Below are positions 48,696 to 56,719 of a stretch of DNA of 64,000 nt, piece after piece. The position numbers were made by a program, and so were the translations under genes. The notes beneath the pieces were generated by a model that was not told the origin of the DNA, did no database searches, and saw only the letters and a list, made by a program, of their open reading frames with translations. Origin of the DNA: Fibrobacter sp. UBA4375 (GTDB lineage Bacteria; Fibrobacterota; Fibrobacteria; Fibrobacterales; Fibrobacteraceae); NCBI GenBank assembly GCA_002391195.1, contig DGRZ01000075.1:1-64000 (forward strand), written 5' to 3'. Numbering within the stretch: position 1 is the first letter of the stretch; each line of letters opens with the position of its first letter.

Positions 48696-49628
48696 CTAGA
48701 ACCGTTCCACCTTCAGGCCACGGCGGCGGAGCAGTTCGATGACATTGTCCTGGTCCAAAACCAGGTGGGCGGCCCCTACCACCACGAACACCTTGCGGTT
48801 TTCAGAGAGAAACTGTGCGATACCGGCCGTCATCTTCTCGTTCCGCTCCTTGTAAACCCGCCGGTCCGATTCCGCCTCCATCAGGGAGTCCCGTGCCGAC
48901 GAATCTTCCTTTTTTCCGGAATTCAGTACCTGAACCATCAGGGAATCGTCTCCCGTTTTCCAGGCACGAGACATCTGAGCCACCATGGAATCCAGTTCCG
49001 AAATTTCTTTCAGAGTATTTTCCAAATAGTAAATGCCCAAAGTATCCCCTTCAGAAGTGTCCGCCAAGGCACCCACCTGTTCTTCGGCGGTTTCAAGCCC
49101 AACGATGGGCATGCCCCGCAGGGCGGCACTGTCCAAAAGGACCGCATCAATGCCGTAGGCAGGGTCGATTCCCGAGCGCTGGATGGCGATGGAGCTTAAC
49201 GTCATGGCGGCAAGCCAGGGCCGCAAATTCATGAGGGCCATGTTCGGAAAGTTCCACACGGTGCAAAGGCTGTCCAGAGAATTCCAGAGGGCGATGGGCA
49301 ACACCTCGTTCAGGCGTTTCCCCTGGGGGAGCATTCCCTTTTCTAGACTGTTTTTTGTAACGGTAGCCGCCACGGAATCGTCGGCGATGTTGATTTCTAC
49401 GGCCAGTTCTTCGGACTCGTCAAAGGCGTTCGAAATTTCTGGCGAAAGGGGATAAAAGGTACTGTCCGCAAAATGGATGCTCCCGAGAATCCACACGTGG
49501 GAATCCCCATCCGAAATCTTCCACAAAAAATGCCGTTGCTTTGCAACAGGACCCTGAGAAGCTCCTTCGCCCGTCGAGGCACAGGCCACAAGCAACAGCG
49601 CGCACAGTAAAGCAAGAAGGTTTTTCAT
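48696..49628 (-). CDS. TraB/GumN-family lipoprotein
   Basis: A 310-residue exported protein. Signal peptide with lipobox LLLVAC (C16), then WKISDGDSHVWILGSIHFADSTFYPLSPEI, the GSIH signature, and FVVVGAAHLVLDQDNVIELLRRRGLKV at the C-terminus (GxxH). This is the TraB/GumN/TIKI fold, a family containing putative metalloproteases; the two histidine motifs could bind metal. It begins at the last base of the ABC transporter ATPase gene on the same strand, so it belongs to that operon. The substrate is unknown. Confidence 0.85.
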   Translation of the reverse strand: MKNLLALLCALLLVACASTGEGASQGPVAKQRHFLWKISDGDSHVWILGSIHFADSTFYPLSPEISNAFDESEELAVEINIADDSVAATVTKNSLEKGMLPQGKRLNEVLPIALWNSLDSLCTVWNFPNMALMNLRPWLAAMTLSSIAIQRSGIDPAYGIDAVLLDSAALRGMPIVGLETAEEQVGALADTSEGDTLGIYYLENTLKEISELDSMVAQMSRAWKTGDDSLMVQVLNSGKKEDSSARDSLMEAESDRRVYKERNEKMTAGIAQFLSENRKVFVVVGAAHLVLDQDNVIELLRRRGLKVERF

Positions 49629-50339
49629 CTAGACCTCCGCCCAAGAGAGAAGGCCAAGTTCGCGGGCATGATCCGCAGGTGCAAATTCCAGTTTCCCTTT
49701 CGTGGTAAAGGCCAGAATGGAGTCCGCATATTTTTCGGCATAGTCCACCCAGTGGGTAGAAAGCACCACCGCCATGTCTTTTTCCCGAGACAATTTCTGT
49801 AGAGTTACGAACAAATTCTTACGGCGGGGAATATCCATAAAGGCATCGGGTTCATCCAACAGCAAGAGCTTTACCTGCTGAGCTAGTGCACGGGCCAAAT
49901 ATACACGGCTCCGCTCCCCGTCGGAAAGTTCCGCCACCTTGCGACTTGCAAACAAAGTAACATCCATATCATCCATGGCGGAATCGATAATTCCTTCGTC
50001 TTCGCGACTGCGACCGTCCAAAAATCCCGCGTAGGGCGAACGGCCCAAAGACACGAACTCCCGGACCGTCATCTCGGCAGGAGGCACAAGCCCCATACGG
50101 ACCAGAGCCACCTTCTTGGACAGTTCCCGCAGGCCGTATTCCGCAAGGGGGCGGCCCTCCAGTTCCAGAGAACCGTCCAAAGGTAGCAGCATTCCCCCGA
50201 GGGTCTTGAGAAGCGTACTCTTGCCAGAGCCGTTCTCCCCTACCAGGGCCACCACCTGACCCGCCGGGACTTCCATGTCCAGAGGACTCGCCAACGGAGA
50301 CCCATACCCGAAGGTCACCTGACGCAAGTTCAAGAGCAT
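49629..50339 (-). CDS. ABC importer ATP-binding protein (FecE/BtuD-like)
   Basis: A 236-residue ATPase. Walker A is GENGSGKST (about 35-43), the signature is LSDGERSRVYLARAL and Walker B is LLLLDEPDAFMD. The pattern is that of siderophore/haem/cobalamin importers (FecE/BtuD). It overlaps the permease stop by one base and is followed directly by the TraB/GumN gene. It drives uptake through the FecCD-type permease. No substrate-binding protein gene is in the window. Confidence 0.93.
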   Translation of the reverse strand: MLLNLRQVTFGYGSPLASPLDMEVPAGQVVALVGENGSGKSTLLKTLGGMLLPLDGSLELEGRPLAEYGLRELSKKVALVRMGLVPPAEMTVREFVSLGRSPYAGFLDGRSREDEGIIDSAMDDMDVTLFASRKVAELSDGERSRVYLARALAQQVKLLLLDEPDAFMDIPRRKNLFVTLQKLSREKDMAVVLSTHWVDYAEKYADSILAFTTKGKLEFAPADHARELGLLSWAEV

Positions 50340-51280
50340 TACAGGCCTCCCCTTCTAGTAGACCGGACCAGCACCCAAAGAATCACAGGCACGCCCACCA
50401 GGCTCAGGACTGCATTCAGGGGATACTCCGGCAAGAGTCCCGCCAAAAGCGCCAAGGTCGCACCACACAGGGCAGAACCCGGCAACAGGACGCGATGGTT
50501 GGAACTGCAAAACAGCAGGTAAGCCAAATGGGGCACCGCAATTCCGAGAAAAGCCACAGGACCACAGAAAGCGGTAACCGCCGCCGCCAGAACGGAGGCG
50601 CCCAAAAGCACCAGCTTCTTGTACAGCGAAACCCGAATGCCAAGTCCACGGGCAAAGTCATCGCCCAGGCGAGCCCCATTCAGGTAACGAACCGAAGCGC
50701 CTATCAAGGCCAGGCCTGCAGCCACGGCCACTGCGAAAATCCAAATACCGTCAGAAGTGAGCCTGCCAAAACTCCCCATGCCCCAGGAAACATAGACCCG
50801 CAGGGATTCGGCATCGCTCCAGGTAATCAATAGGCTTATGCAGGCGTCGATAAAGTAGCCAATCAGGAGCCCCGCCACCAGCAGGACCGTGTTGTTCCGG
50901 AACCTGGCCGAAATCCCAAGCACCAGGGCTGTTACCGCAAGGGATCCGACAGCAGCAGCCCCCAAAGTACCGAACCTCCCAAAGCCAAGGCCCGCCAGCA
51001 TGGACAAAGCCACCGCAAAGCTCGCCCCGCTGCTGATGCCCAGCACAAAGGGGCCCGCCAGGGGATTCTGGAAAACCGTCTGGAGTGAAAGACCAGACAC
51101 CGAAAGGGCGACACCTGCAAGTAGCGCCGCCGCCACACGAGGGAGACGCAAGTCCCAAAAAATCGGGGAATCAAGAAGGCCACCCACGGAAACATCCACG
51201 GGGCCGCTTACGAGGGTAATGAACGAAAGGGCTACGATACAAAGGGACAGGACGACAAAGCCTAAAACCGTCCGCCGCAT
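50339..51280 (-). CDS. FecCD-type ABC importer permease
   Basis: A 313-residue protein with about nine to ten transmembrane helices, the FecCD/BtuC family (RLPRVAAALLAGVALSVSGLSLQTVFQNPLAGPFVLGISSGA, then GLLIGYFIDACISL and the PHLAYLLFCSSNHRVLLPGSALCGA block). It forms the channel for iron-siderophore, haem or cobalamin import. Located in an operon of four with an ATPase, a TraB/GumN lipoprotein downstream, and a 274-residue exported protein upstream. The specific metal or cofactor cannot be told. Confidence 0.93.
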   Translation of the reverse strand: MRRTVLGFVVLSLCIVALSFITLVSGPVDVSVGGLLDSPIFWDLRLPRVAAALLAGVALSVSGLSLQTVFQNPLAGPFVLGISSGASFAVALSMLAGLGFGRFGTLGAAAVGSLAVTALVLGISARFRNNTVLLVAGLLIGYFIDACISLLITWSDAESLRVYVSWGMGSFGRLTSDGIWIFAVAVAAGLALIGASVRYLNGARLGDDFARGLGIRVSLYKKLVLLGASVLAAAVTAFCGPVAFLGIAVPHLAYLLFCSSNHRVLLPGSALCGATLALLAGLLPEYPLNAVLSLVGVPVILWVLVRSTRRGGL

Positions 51281-51286
51281 GGAGTC

Positions 51287-52111
51287 CTACTTTTTCTTCT
51301 TCTTATCCAGTTCCTTCTGCATGGCCGATGTAGCCGCCGGGTCCTTGTAGTAGAACTCGGGAGGAACATTCTCGAAGCCCTGGAGGGCGTTGAGCCAGTT
51401 GTCGTTCAGGTCGCGGAACTCCAGTTTGTTCAAGTTGTAGCGGAGGGTATCCCCCATAATCTTGAAGGTGGTAAAGTCCCAACGGATGACCTGACGGTCC
51501 TTGAACACTTCACGGGTTATGAGAGAAGTATCGCTATCGAACTGGTAACGGGCCTTGTAGGCGTATTCGCCGGTCATCTGGTAACGGCCGGAATCGGAAT
51601 AGGTGCGGGTCACGCCGTAAATGGTGTCGTTCATACCAAAGCGGATTTCAGCATCGCGGAAAGCGTGTCCGTGAGCCATGATGGCAGTACGCCACACGCC
51701 GAACACCAGTTCTTTCATGGCCTTCTGGAACACGGTGTCCTTTTTCCAATGGTCAAAGTTGCTCTTGTCGTAACGGGCGCGCTTCACGTACTTGCCTTCG
51801 AGGATGAGCTTGCGGACGCTATCGGCACGGGCCTTGGCGAGGCTGTCGGTATTCTGCTTCAGGGGCACTGCCGCCGCCTGGGCATCAATGGAATCCAGCT
51901 TGGCCTGGATCATTTCGTCCAGTACCTCGGTCGCACCACGGGGCGTCACCAGTTCTTCCACGGGTGTTTCAGCCACTACGGCTGTAGAGTCGGCCTGCTT
52001 GGGAGGAGTCGGCAGTGTTTCAGTCGCCGCGGCATCCTGGGCAAAGGAAAAACCGACAAGGGACAGGGTCAAAATAGAAGCAACGAAGTACTTTGAAATA
52101 GAGCGTGTCAT
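51287..52111 (-). CDS. Exported protein of unknown function in an ABC importer operon
   Basis: A 274-residue protein with signal sequence MTRSISKYFVASILTLSLVGFSFAQ. Residues about 25-90 are low complexity (ATETLPTPPKQADSTAVVAE). The rest (about 110-265) is beta-rich: FGVWRTAIMAHGHAFRDAEI, TRTYSDSGRYQMTGEYAYKA, RWDFTTFKIMGDTLRYNL, ending in KKKKK. I do not recognise it. It is the first gene of the operon, six bases before the permease. It is not a typical periplasmic binding protein, being beta-rich and small. It may be an accessory or outer-membrane-associated factor. Confidence 0.7.
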   Translation of the reverse strand: MTRSISKYFVASILTLSLVGFSFAQDAAATETLPTPPKQADSTAVVAETPVEELVTPRGATEVLDEMIQAKLDSIDAQAAAVPLKQNTDSLAKARADSVRKLILEGKYVKRARYDKSNFDHWKKDTVFQKAMKELVFGVWRTAIMAHGHAFRDAEIRFGMNDTIYGVTRTYSDSGRYQMTGEYAYKARYQFDSDTSLITREVFKDRQVIRWDFTTFKIMGDTLRYNLNKLEFRDLNDNWLNALQGFENVPPEFYYKDPAATSAMQKELDKKKKK

Positions 52112-52247
52112 CGCCCTAAATTTAGTTAAAGAGTCTTAAAAAGTTCCACTTTTTGAAAAAAAAGCCAAAAAATGCCCCTAAAAGGGCCCAAAAATTCCCC
52201 GCTCCACCCATGGCAGTCAAAAATATGCCCAAGAGACTTAGTAATTC

Positions 52248-52255
52248 TATATTTG
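52248..52255 (+). promoter_or_regulatory. nspC promoter box (TATATTTG)
   Basis: TTCTATATTTGGACCATG: the box lies only five bases before the nspC ATG (52260). This spacing makes the message essentially leaderless. No -35 is obvious. Confidence 0.45.
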
Positions 52256-52259
52256 GACC

Positions 52260-53387
52260 ATGCTAGACTATTCCCAGGTAACAAGCCCCTGTTTCGTGCT
52301 GGACGAAACCCGTCTCCGCAGGAACATGGAAATTCTGGACCAGATCCAAAAGCAGACCGGAGTCCATATCATCTGCGCCCTGAAGGGCTACAGTTTCTGG
52401 CGTTCCTTCCCCATTATCGCCGAATACCTGCCAGGAGCCACCGCCTCCAGCCTGAACGAGGCGAGACTTGCCCGCGAAGAGATGAACAAGCAGGTCCACG
52501 TGTTTGCGCCGGTCTATGCCGACGACGAAATCGACCAGATATTGAGCCTTGCAGACCACATCACCTTCAACAGCTTTAGCCAGTGGATGCGGTTCAAGGA
52601 CAAGACCCTGAAAGCAGGCGTCAGCGCCGGCATCCGTGTAAATCCGGAATTTTCTACCGTAGAAACCGACATCTACAATCCCTGCGGAAAGTTCTCCAGA
52701 CTGGGCGTTACCGAGCGTGAATTCAATCCGGAACTGTTGGACGGTATCGAGGGTCTGCATTTTCACGCCCTGTGCGAGCAGGACGCCGACGCCCTGGAAG
52801 GGGTGCTGAAGGCTTTTGAAGCGAAGTTCGGGAAATACCTGGCCCAGATGAAATGGGTGAACTTCGGAGGCGGCCACCACATTACCCGCAAGGACTACCA
52901 CCGGGAACAGCTGGTGCAGATTCTGAAAGATTTCCGAAGCCGCTACCCCCACCTGCAGGTCATCCTGGAACCGGGGGAAGCCGTCGGCTGGCAGACCGGC
53001 GAGCTAGTGGCCACAGTGGAAGATATTGTCCACAACGAGATGGACATCGCCATACTGAACGTGTCCATCAGTGCCCACATGCCCGACTGCCTGGAAATGC
53101 CCTACCGACCCACCATTACCGGAGCGGGAATGCCCGGCGAAAAGCAGTTTACATACAAGATAACAGGCGGCACCTGCCTTGCCGGCGACCAGCTTGGGGA
53201 TTTCTCTTTTGACAAGCCCCTAAAAGTCGGCGACCGGATTATCTTCGAGGACATGATCCACTACACCATGGTGAAGACCACCTTCTTCAACGGTGTGCGC
53301 CACCCCGACATCGGCATGTTCGACAGAGAAGGAAAGTTCCACCTGTTGCACAGGTTTACCTACCAGCAGTTCAAAGAAAAGCTGTAG
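52260..53387 (+). CDS. nspC: Carboxynorspermidine decarboxylase
   Basis: A 375-residue PLP enzyme of the alanine-racemase-fold decarboxylase family. The PLP lysine is K42 in CALKGYSFW; EARLAREEM, NPEFSTVE, FHALCEQDADALE, NFGGGHHITRKDY, and EPGEAVGWQTGE complete the NspC signature. It removes CO2 from carboxynorspermidine or carboxyspermidine, the last step of an alternative polyamine route. No partner dehydrogenase gene is in the window. ATG follows a promoter box with almost no leader and no ribosome binding site. Confidence 0.93.
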   Translation: MLDYSQVTSPCFVLDETRLRRNMEILDQIQKQTGVHIICALKGYSFWRSFPIIAEYLPGATASSLNEARLAREEMNKQVHVFAPVYADDEIDQILSLADHITFNSFSQWMRFKDKTLKAGVSAGIRVNPEFSTVETDIYNPCGKFSRLGVTEREFNPELLDGIEGLHFHALCEQDADALEGVLKAFEAKFGKYLAQMKWVNFGGGHHITRKDYHREQLVQILKDFRSRYPHLQVILEPGEAVGWQTGELVATVEDIVHNEMDIAILNVSISAHMPDCLEMPYRPTITGAGMPGEKQFTYKITGGTCLAGDQLGDFSFDKPLKVGDRIIFEDMIHYTMVKTTFFNGVRHPDIGMFDREGKFHLLHRFTYQQFKEKL

Positions 53388-53429
53388 CGCCGACCTCAAC
53401 CCCCGAGCCTCGAACCCTAAAACCTAACC

Positions 53430-53849
53430 ATGACATTCAACAGCGAACAAGAGACATACGACTGGGCGGTCGGTTTCGGGCAAACCCTGAAACCGGGCGA
53501 CATGGTGGCGCTGTACGGCAACCTGGGGGCGGGCAAGACCGTTATTAGCCGGGGCGTGTGCAAGGGGCTGGGTTTTGACGGGAACGTGTGCTCCCCCACC
53601 TACACCCTGCTCCACGAATACCCCAACGACCCGCCCATTTTCCACTACGACCTTTACCGCCTGGAACCGGGTACGGACATTTGCGAAGTAGGCCTGGAAC
53701 CCGACTACCTGGGAAAGGGAATCACCCTTATCGAATGGCCCGAGCGCCTGGAAGAGAACACGGCGGGCATTACCCACATTATCAAAATTGAAATTCTCTC
53801 CGAAACAAGCCGCGAAGTTACACTGGAGAAAATTGGAGCCGAACCATGA
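53430..53849 (+). CDS. tsaE: tRNA threonylcarbamoyladenosine biosynthesis ATPase TsaE
   Basis: A 139-residue P-loop protein. GNLGAGKT at residues 30-37, then CSPTYTLLHEY and YRLEPGTDICEVGLE. It is the ATPase that resets the TsaB-TsaD complex making the t6A modification of tRNAs reading ANN codons. Its stop overlaps the start of the methyltransferase gene (ATGA). It is preceded by CCCTAAAACCTAACC-type low-complexity DNA. Confidence 0.95.
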   Translation: MTFNSEQETYDWAVGFGQTLKPGDMVALYGNLGAGKTVISRGVCKGLGFDGNVCSPTYTLLHEYPNDPPIFHYDLYRLEPGTDICEVGLEPDYLGKGITLIEWPERLEENTAGITHIIKIEILSETSREVTLEKIGAEP

Positions 53850-55039
53850 AAGCCATTACCCTGAAGGCCGGACGCGAAAAGTCCGCTCTCCGTTACCACC
53901 CCTGGATTTTTAGCGGAGCTATCGACGAAGTTATCGGAGACCCTGAACTTGGCGAGACCGTAGAGGTTTATAGTTTCAAGAGCGACTTTTTGGGGCTTGC
54001 GGCCTACTCGCCCAAGTCCCAGATACGCGGGCGTTTTTGGACGTTTGGCGAAAAGGCAAACATCGACCGGGAATTCTTCAGCGATATTCTGGACCGGGCC
54101 ATCGCCGCCCGCAAGAGCCGCGGTTTTGACATCGAAGACAAGGAAAGTGCCTTCCGCCTGATCAACGCCGAAAACGACGGCATTCCGGGCTGCATCATCG
54201 ACAAGTACGCCGACATCTACTCGGTGGAAATCCTTGCCGCCGGCGCCGAATTCCACCGGGAAACGATTTACGAATTGCTGGCCGAAAAGACCCATTGCAA
54301 GGGCATCTACGAGCGCTGCGATTCCGAAGTGCGCAAAAAAGAAGGCCTGCCGCTGCGTACCGGATGCGTTTGCGGTGAAGTGAGCGACGAGCCGGTCATC
54401 ATCAACGAGAACGGAATCCTCTTCCCCATCGACGTCAAAAACGGCCACAAGACCGGTTACTATTTGGACCAGCGGGATGCCCGCCGCCGCATCGGCGAAC
54501 TTTCCAAGGGCAAGAAGGTTCTCAACTGCTTCTGCTATACCGGCGGTTTCGGGCTTTACGCCCTCCGTGGCGGTTGCGAAAAAGTTTATCAGGTAGATGT
54601 TTCCAAGGATGCGCTCAAGCTCGCCAAGGAAGGCATCATGCGTAACAAACTGAGCACCGCCCACGCCACGCATGTGGAAGCGGACGTGTTCCAGTACCTG
54701 CGCAAGTGCCGCGACAAGGCCGAAACTTTCGACCTCATCGTGCTTGACCCGCCCAAGTTCGTGGAAAGCAAGGACAACCTGCAAAAGGGCGCCCGGGGAT
54801 ACAAGGACATCAATCTGCTCGCCATGAAGCTGTTGGCCGAGGGCGGCATGCTGGCGACATTTAGCTGTTCGGGCCTAATGGAGATGGACTTGTTCCAGAA
54901 GATTATCGCCGATGCCGCCGCCGATGCCAAGCGGCGCGTTCAAATCATTGAACGCTTCGGCCAACCCGCCGACCATCCCGTGAATACTGCATTTCCCGAA
55001 GGGCAGTACCTAAAGGGACTGCTCGTTCAGGTGGTGTAA
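53846..55039 (+). CDS. Class I SAM-dependent rRNA methyltransferase (RlmI-like)
   Basis: A 397-residue enzyme with an N-terminal PUA domain (MKAITLKAGREKSALRYHPWIFSGAI), an EEHD-like middle part and a Rossmann methyltransferase: KVLNCFCYTGGFGLYALRGG (motif I) and VLDPPKFVESKDN (motif IV). This is the RlmI/RlmJ-like group that makes 5-methylcytosine in 23S rRNA; the exact base is inferred from family. It overlaps tsaE by four bases, so it is translated with it. A strong hairpin follows its stop. Confidence 0.88.
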   Translation: MKAITLKAGREKSALRYHPWIFSGAIDEVIGDPELGETVEVYSFKSDFLGLAAYSPKSQIRGRFWTFGEKANIDREFFSDILDRAIAARKSRGFDIEDKESAFRLINAENDGIPGCIIDKYADIYSVEILAAGAEFHRETIYELLAEKTHCKGIYERCDSEVRKKEGLPLRTGCVCGEVSDEPVIINENGILFPIDVKNGHKTGYYLDQRDARRRIGELSKGKKVLNCFCYTGGFGLYALRGGCEKVYQVDVSKDALKLAKEGIMRNKLSTAHATHVEADVFQYLRKCRDKAETFDLIVLDPPKFVESKDNLQKGARGYKDINLLAMKLLAEGGMLATFSCSGLMEMDLFQKIIADAAADAKRRVQIIERFGQPADHPVNTAFPEGQYLKGLLVQVV

Positions 55040-55060
55040 AATCAGTCTATATCATGCTAG

Positions 55061-55095
55061 ATGGCGTGTCTGAGCACGCCATGACGTTTTATTTT
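55061..55095 (+). terminator. Terminator after the rRNA methyltransferase gene
   Basis: A perfect 8-bp stem ATGGCGTG-TCTGAG-CACGCCAT followed by GACGTTTTATTTT. It lies 21 bases after the stop and before a convergent gene, so it may serve both. Confidence 0.75.
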
Positions 55096-55115
55096 CTTGA
55101 CAACGTTCGTAACAG

Positions 55116-56621
55116 TTATTTCTTGAACCGCTTTATATCCGTGCGATTCTTGCCGTCGGAAACCATCACATGGTAAATGCCCGGAGCAAGGGTCTGCACA
55201 TCCATGGTCGCACTATGTGCAACCCATTGGCGCATCACCTCACGTCCCCTTAAATTTAAAATGCGGATTTCGGCACCCCTGCTAAAAGCACTGCCCAATT
55301 CTACAGACAGATTGCCATTTGTGTAACGGATGGATGTTCCATAAGAATACGCATTTGGGTCAGATGCTAGAGCCTCCGGTCCATCAGGACTGTCGGGTTC
55401 CTGGGTTTTCTGGGGCAAAATTCTCCACATCTGGTTCCATTCCCAATCGTCGGCCCAACTCTGCACTACCCGTTCGCCATCAGTTGTAGCACGCAGGTAC
55501 ATATTGCTGTTCTGCATTTTCATGCGCACCACGGTTCCCTCATAGCCCGCCTGCTTTTCCATAATCACTTTCTGATGGGCACCGCCATTCCACTGGTAGA
55601 GCCCCATAGTGACACCAGCATCTTTCGATTCGTTGGGAACATCAATGGAAAGGTCTCCGAAACCGAAACGGAAAGTTGTCGAAGAAAGAGGCGTTACCAC
55701 CACCAAGGCACTGTCGCTATCGCAGTCCCCCAGAGCTAATTTATTTTCTGACGTGCGAACCATACAGGTGCCAAAGTTCATGGAGAAAATCTTCACCGTG
55801 TCGGGCTTTGCGGGTTTCGCCTGCCACACGCGAATCCAGTCCGCTTCGAAGTAGGCGGGCTTGTCCGCCGTAATCTCGATATCGTCGCCCGCCCAGCCCC
55901 CAATGGCGAGGTTCACTATAATGTACTGCGCATCAAGTTGCTTGATTTCTGTGGGCTTGTAGAAACTCGCAAACTTCTTGTCGTCAAAATAGAAGTTCAA
56001 GTTACTCTCGTCCCACTCTACGCCATAATTGTGAAAATCTGCGGAGCGGTCCACATCGTCGTCCTTGTGTCCACCAAAGGAGGCCTCGTGATCCCAAGCC
56101 GAGCCGTGACCGCTGTACCAGCTGGGATCCGTGTAATGCAAGTAGTAATGGTGCTGCTTGCGAGATGCCGGAATTTCCAGAATGTCAATCTCCGGAGGCC
56201 AACCGTCTTGCAAAGTCCAAAAAGCAGGCCAGGTCCCTTTTTGCGACGGAGCCTTGAAACGGCCCTCGATGTAGCCGTACTTGACCTCAAAATGCCCCCT
56301 GGTGTCAATGGCCCCCGAAGTGTAATCTACCGGAATTTCCTTGTTGTTGAATTTAGCCTTACGGCCGTTAGCATCAGGATGGGTTTTCTTTTCACCCTTG
56401 AGTTTCAGGGTGCCATCGGAGACAATGACATTTTCTTCGGCACAATAGGCCCGATGGTTGTGGGTGGGGCCCCAATTGTAGGTCGGGTTCCACTTGTTCT
56501 TGTCAAGAGAAGTCCCGTCGAAGTTATCTTCGAACACCTTTTCCCAACCACCGAAATTAGCAGGTGGCTCTGCAAAGGAAAGGGACACCGCGATGGCAGC
56601 TAGTAGAACTACAAACAACAT
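55116..56621 (-). CDS. Secreted GH16 beta-glucanase with C-terminal sorting-like domain
   Basis: A 501-residue secreted enzyme. Signal peptide MLFVVLLAAIAVSLSFA, then a glycoside hydrolase family 16 domain (about 25-270). The catalytic E144-x-D146-xx-E149 (PEIDILEIPA) and WPAFWTLQ are seen. A middle beta-trefoil-like region (about 285-410, CMVRTSENKLALGDC and MYLRATTDGERVV) and a C-terminal sorting-like tail (IRILNLRGREVMRQWV...) follow. GH16 members cleave beta-1,3/1,4 or beta-1,3 glucans; the bulge motif EIDILE suggests a beta-1,3 or mixed-linkage glucanase. It is not the circularly permuted lichenase known from Fibrobacter, since the order of motifs is normal. Confidence 0.92.
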   Translation of the reverse strand: MLFVVLLAAIAVSLSFAEPPANFGGWEKVFEDNFDGTSLDKNKWNPTYNWGPTHNHRAYCAEENVIVSDGTLKLKGEKKTHPDANGRKAKFNNKEIPVDYTSGAIDTRGHFEVKYGYIEGRFKAPSQKGTWPAFWTLQDGWPPEIDILEIPASRKQHHYYLHYTDPSWYSGHGSAWDHEASFGGHKDDDVDRSADFHNYGVEWDESNLNFYFDDKKFASFYKPTEIKQLDAQYIIVNLAIGGWAGDDIEITADKPAYFEADWIRVWQAKPAKPDTVKIFSMNFGTCMVRTSENKLALGDCDSDSALVVVTPLSSTTFRFGFGDLSIDVPNESKDAGVTMGLYQWNGGAHQKVIMEKQAGYEGTVVRMKMQNSNMYLRATTDGERVVQSWADDWEWNQMWRILPQKTQEPDSPDGPEALASDPNAYSYGTSIRYTNGNLSVELGSAFSRGAEIRILNLRGREVMRQWVAHSATMDVQTLAPGIYHVMVSDGKNRTDIKRFKK

Positions 56622-56719
56622 ACCAGACCTCGTTTACCCAACCCAACAAAGCCCTAGGTATGTAAAATATACCTACGAATAAACTTTTTTCAAAGAGAAA
56701 AGATTTTTACAAAGCAGAA

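Noticed and set aside
48695..52111. Haem importer call for the FecCD operon
   Set aside because: No haem-binding protein or receptor is adjacent; family alone does not give the substrate.
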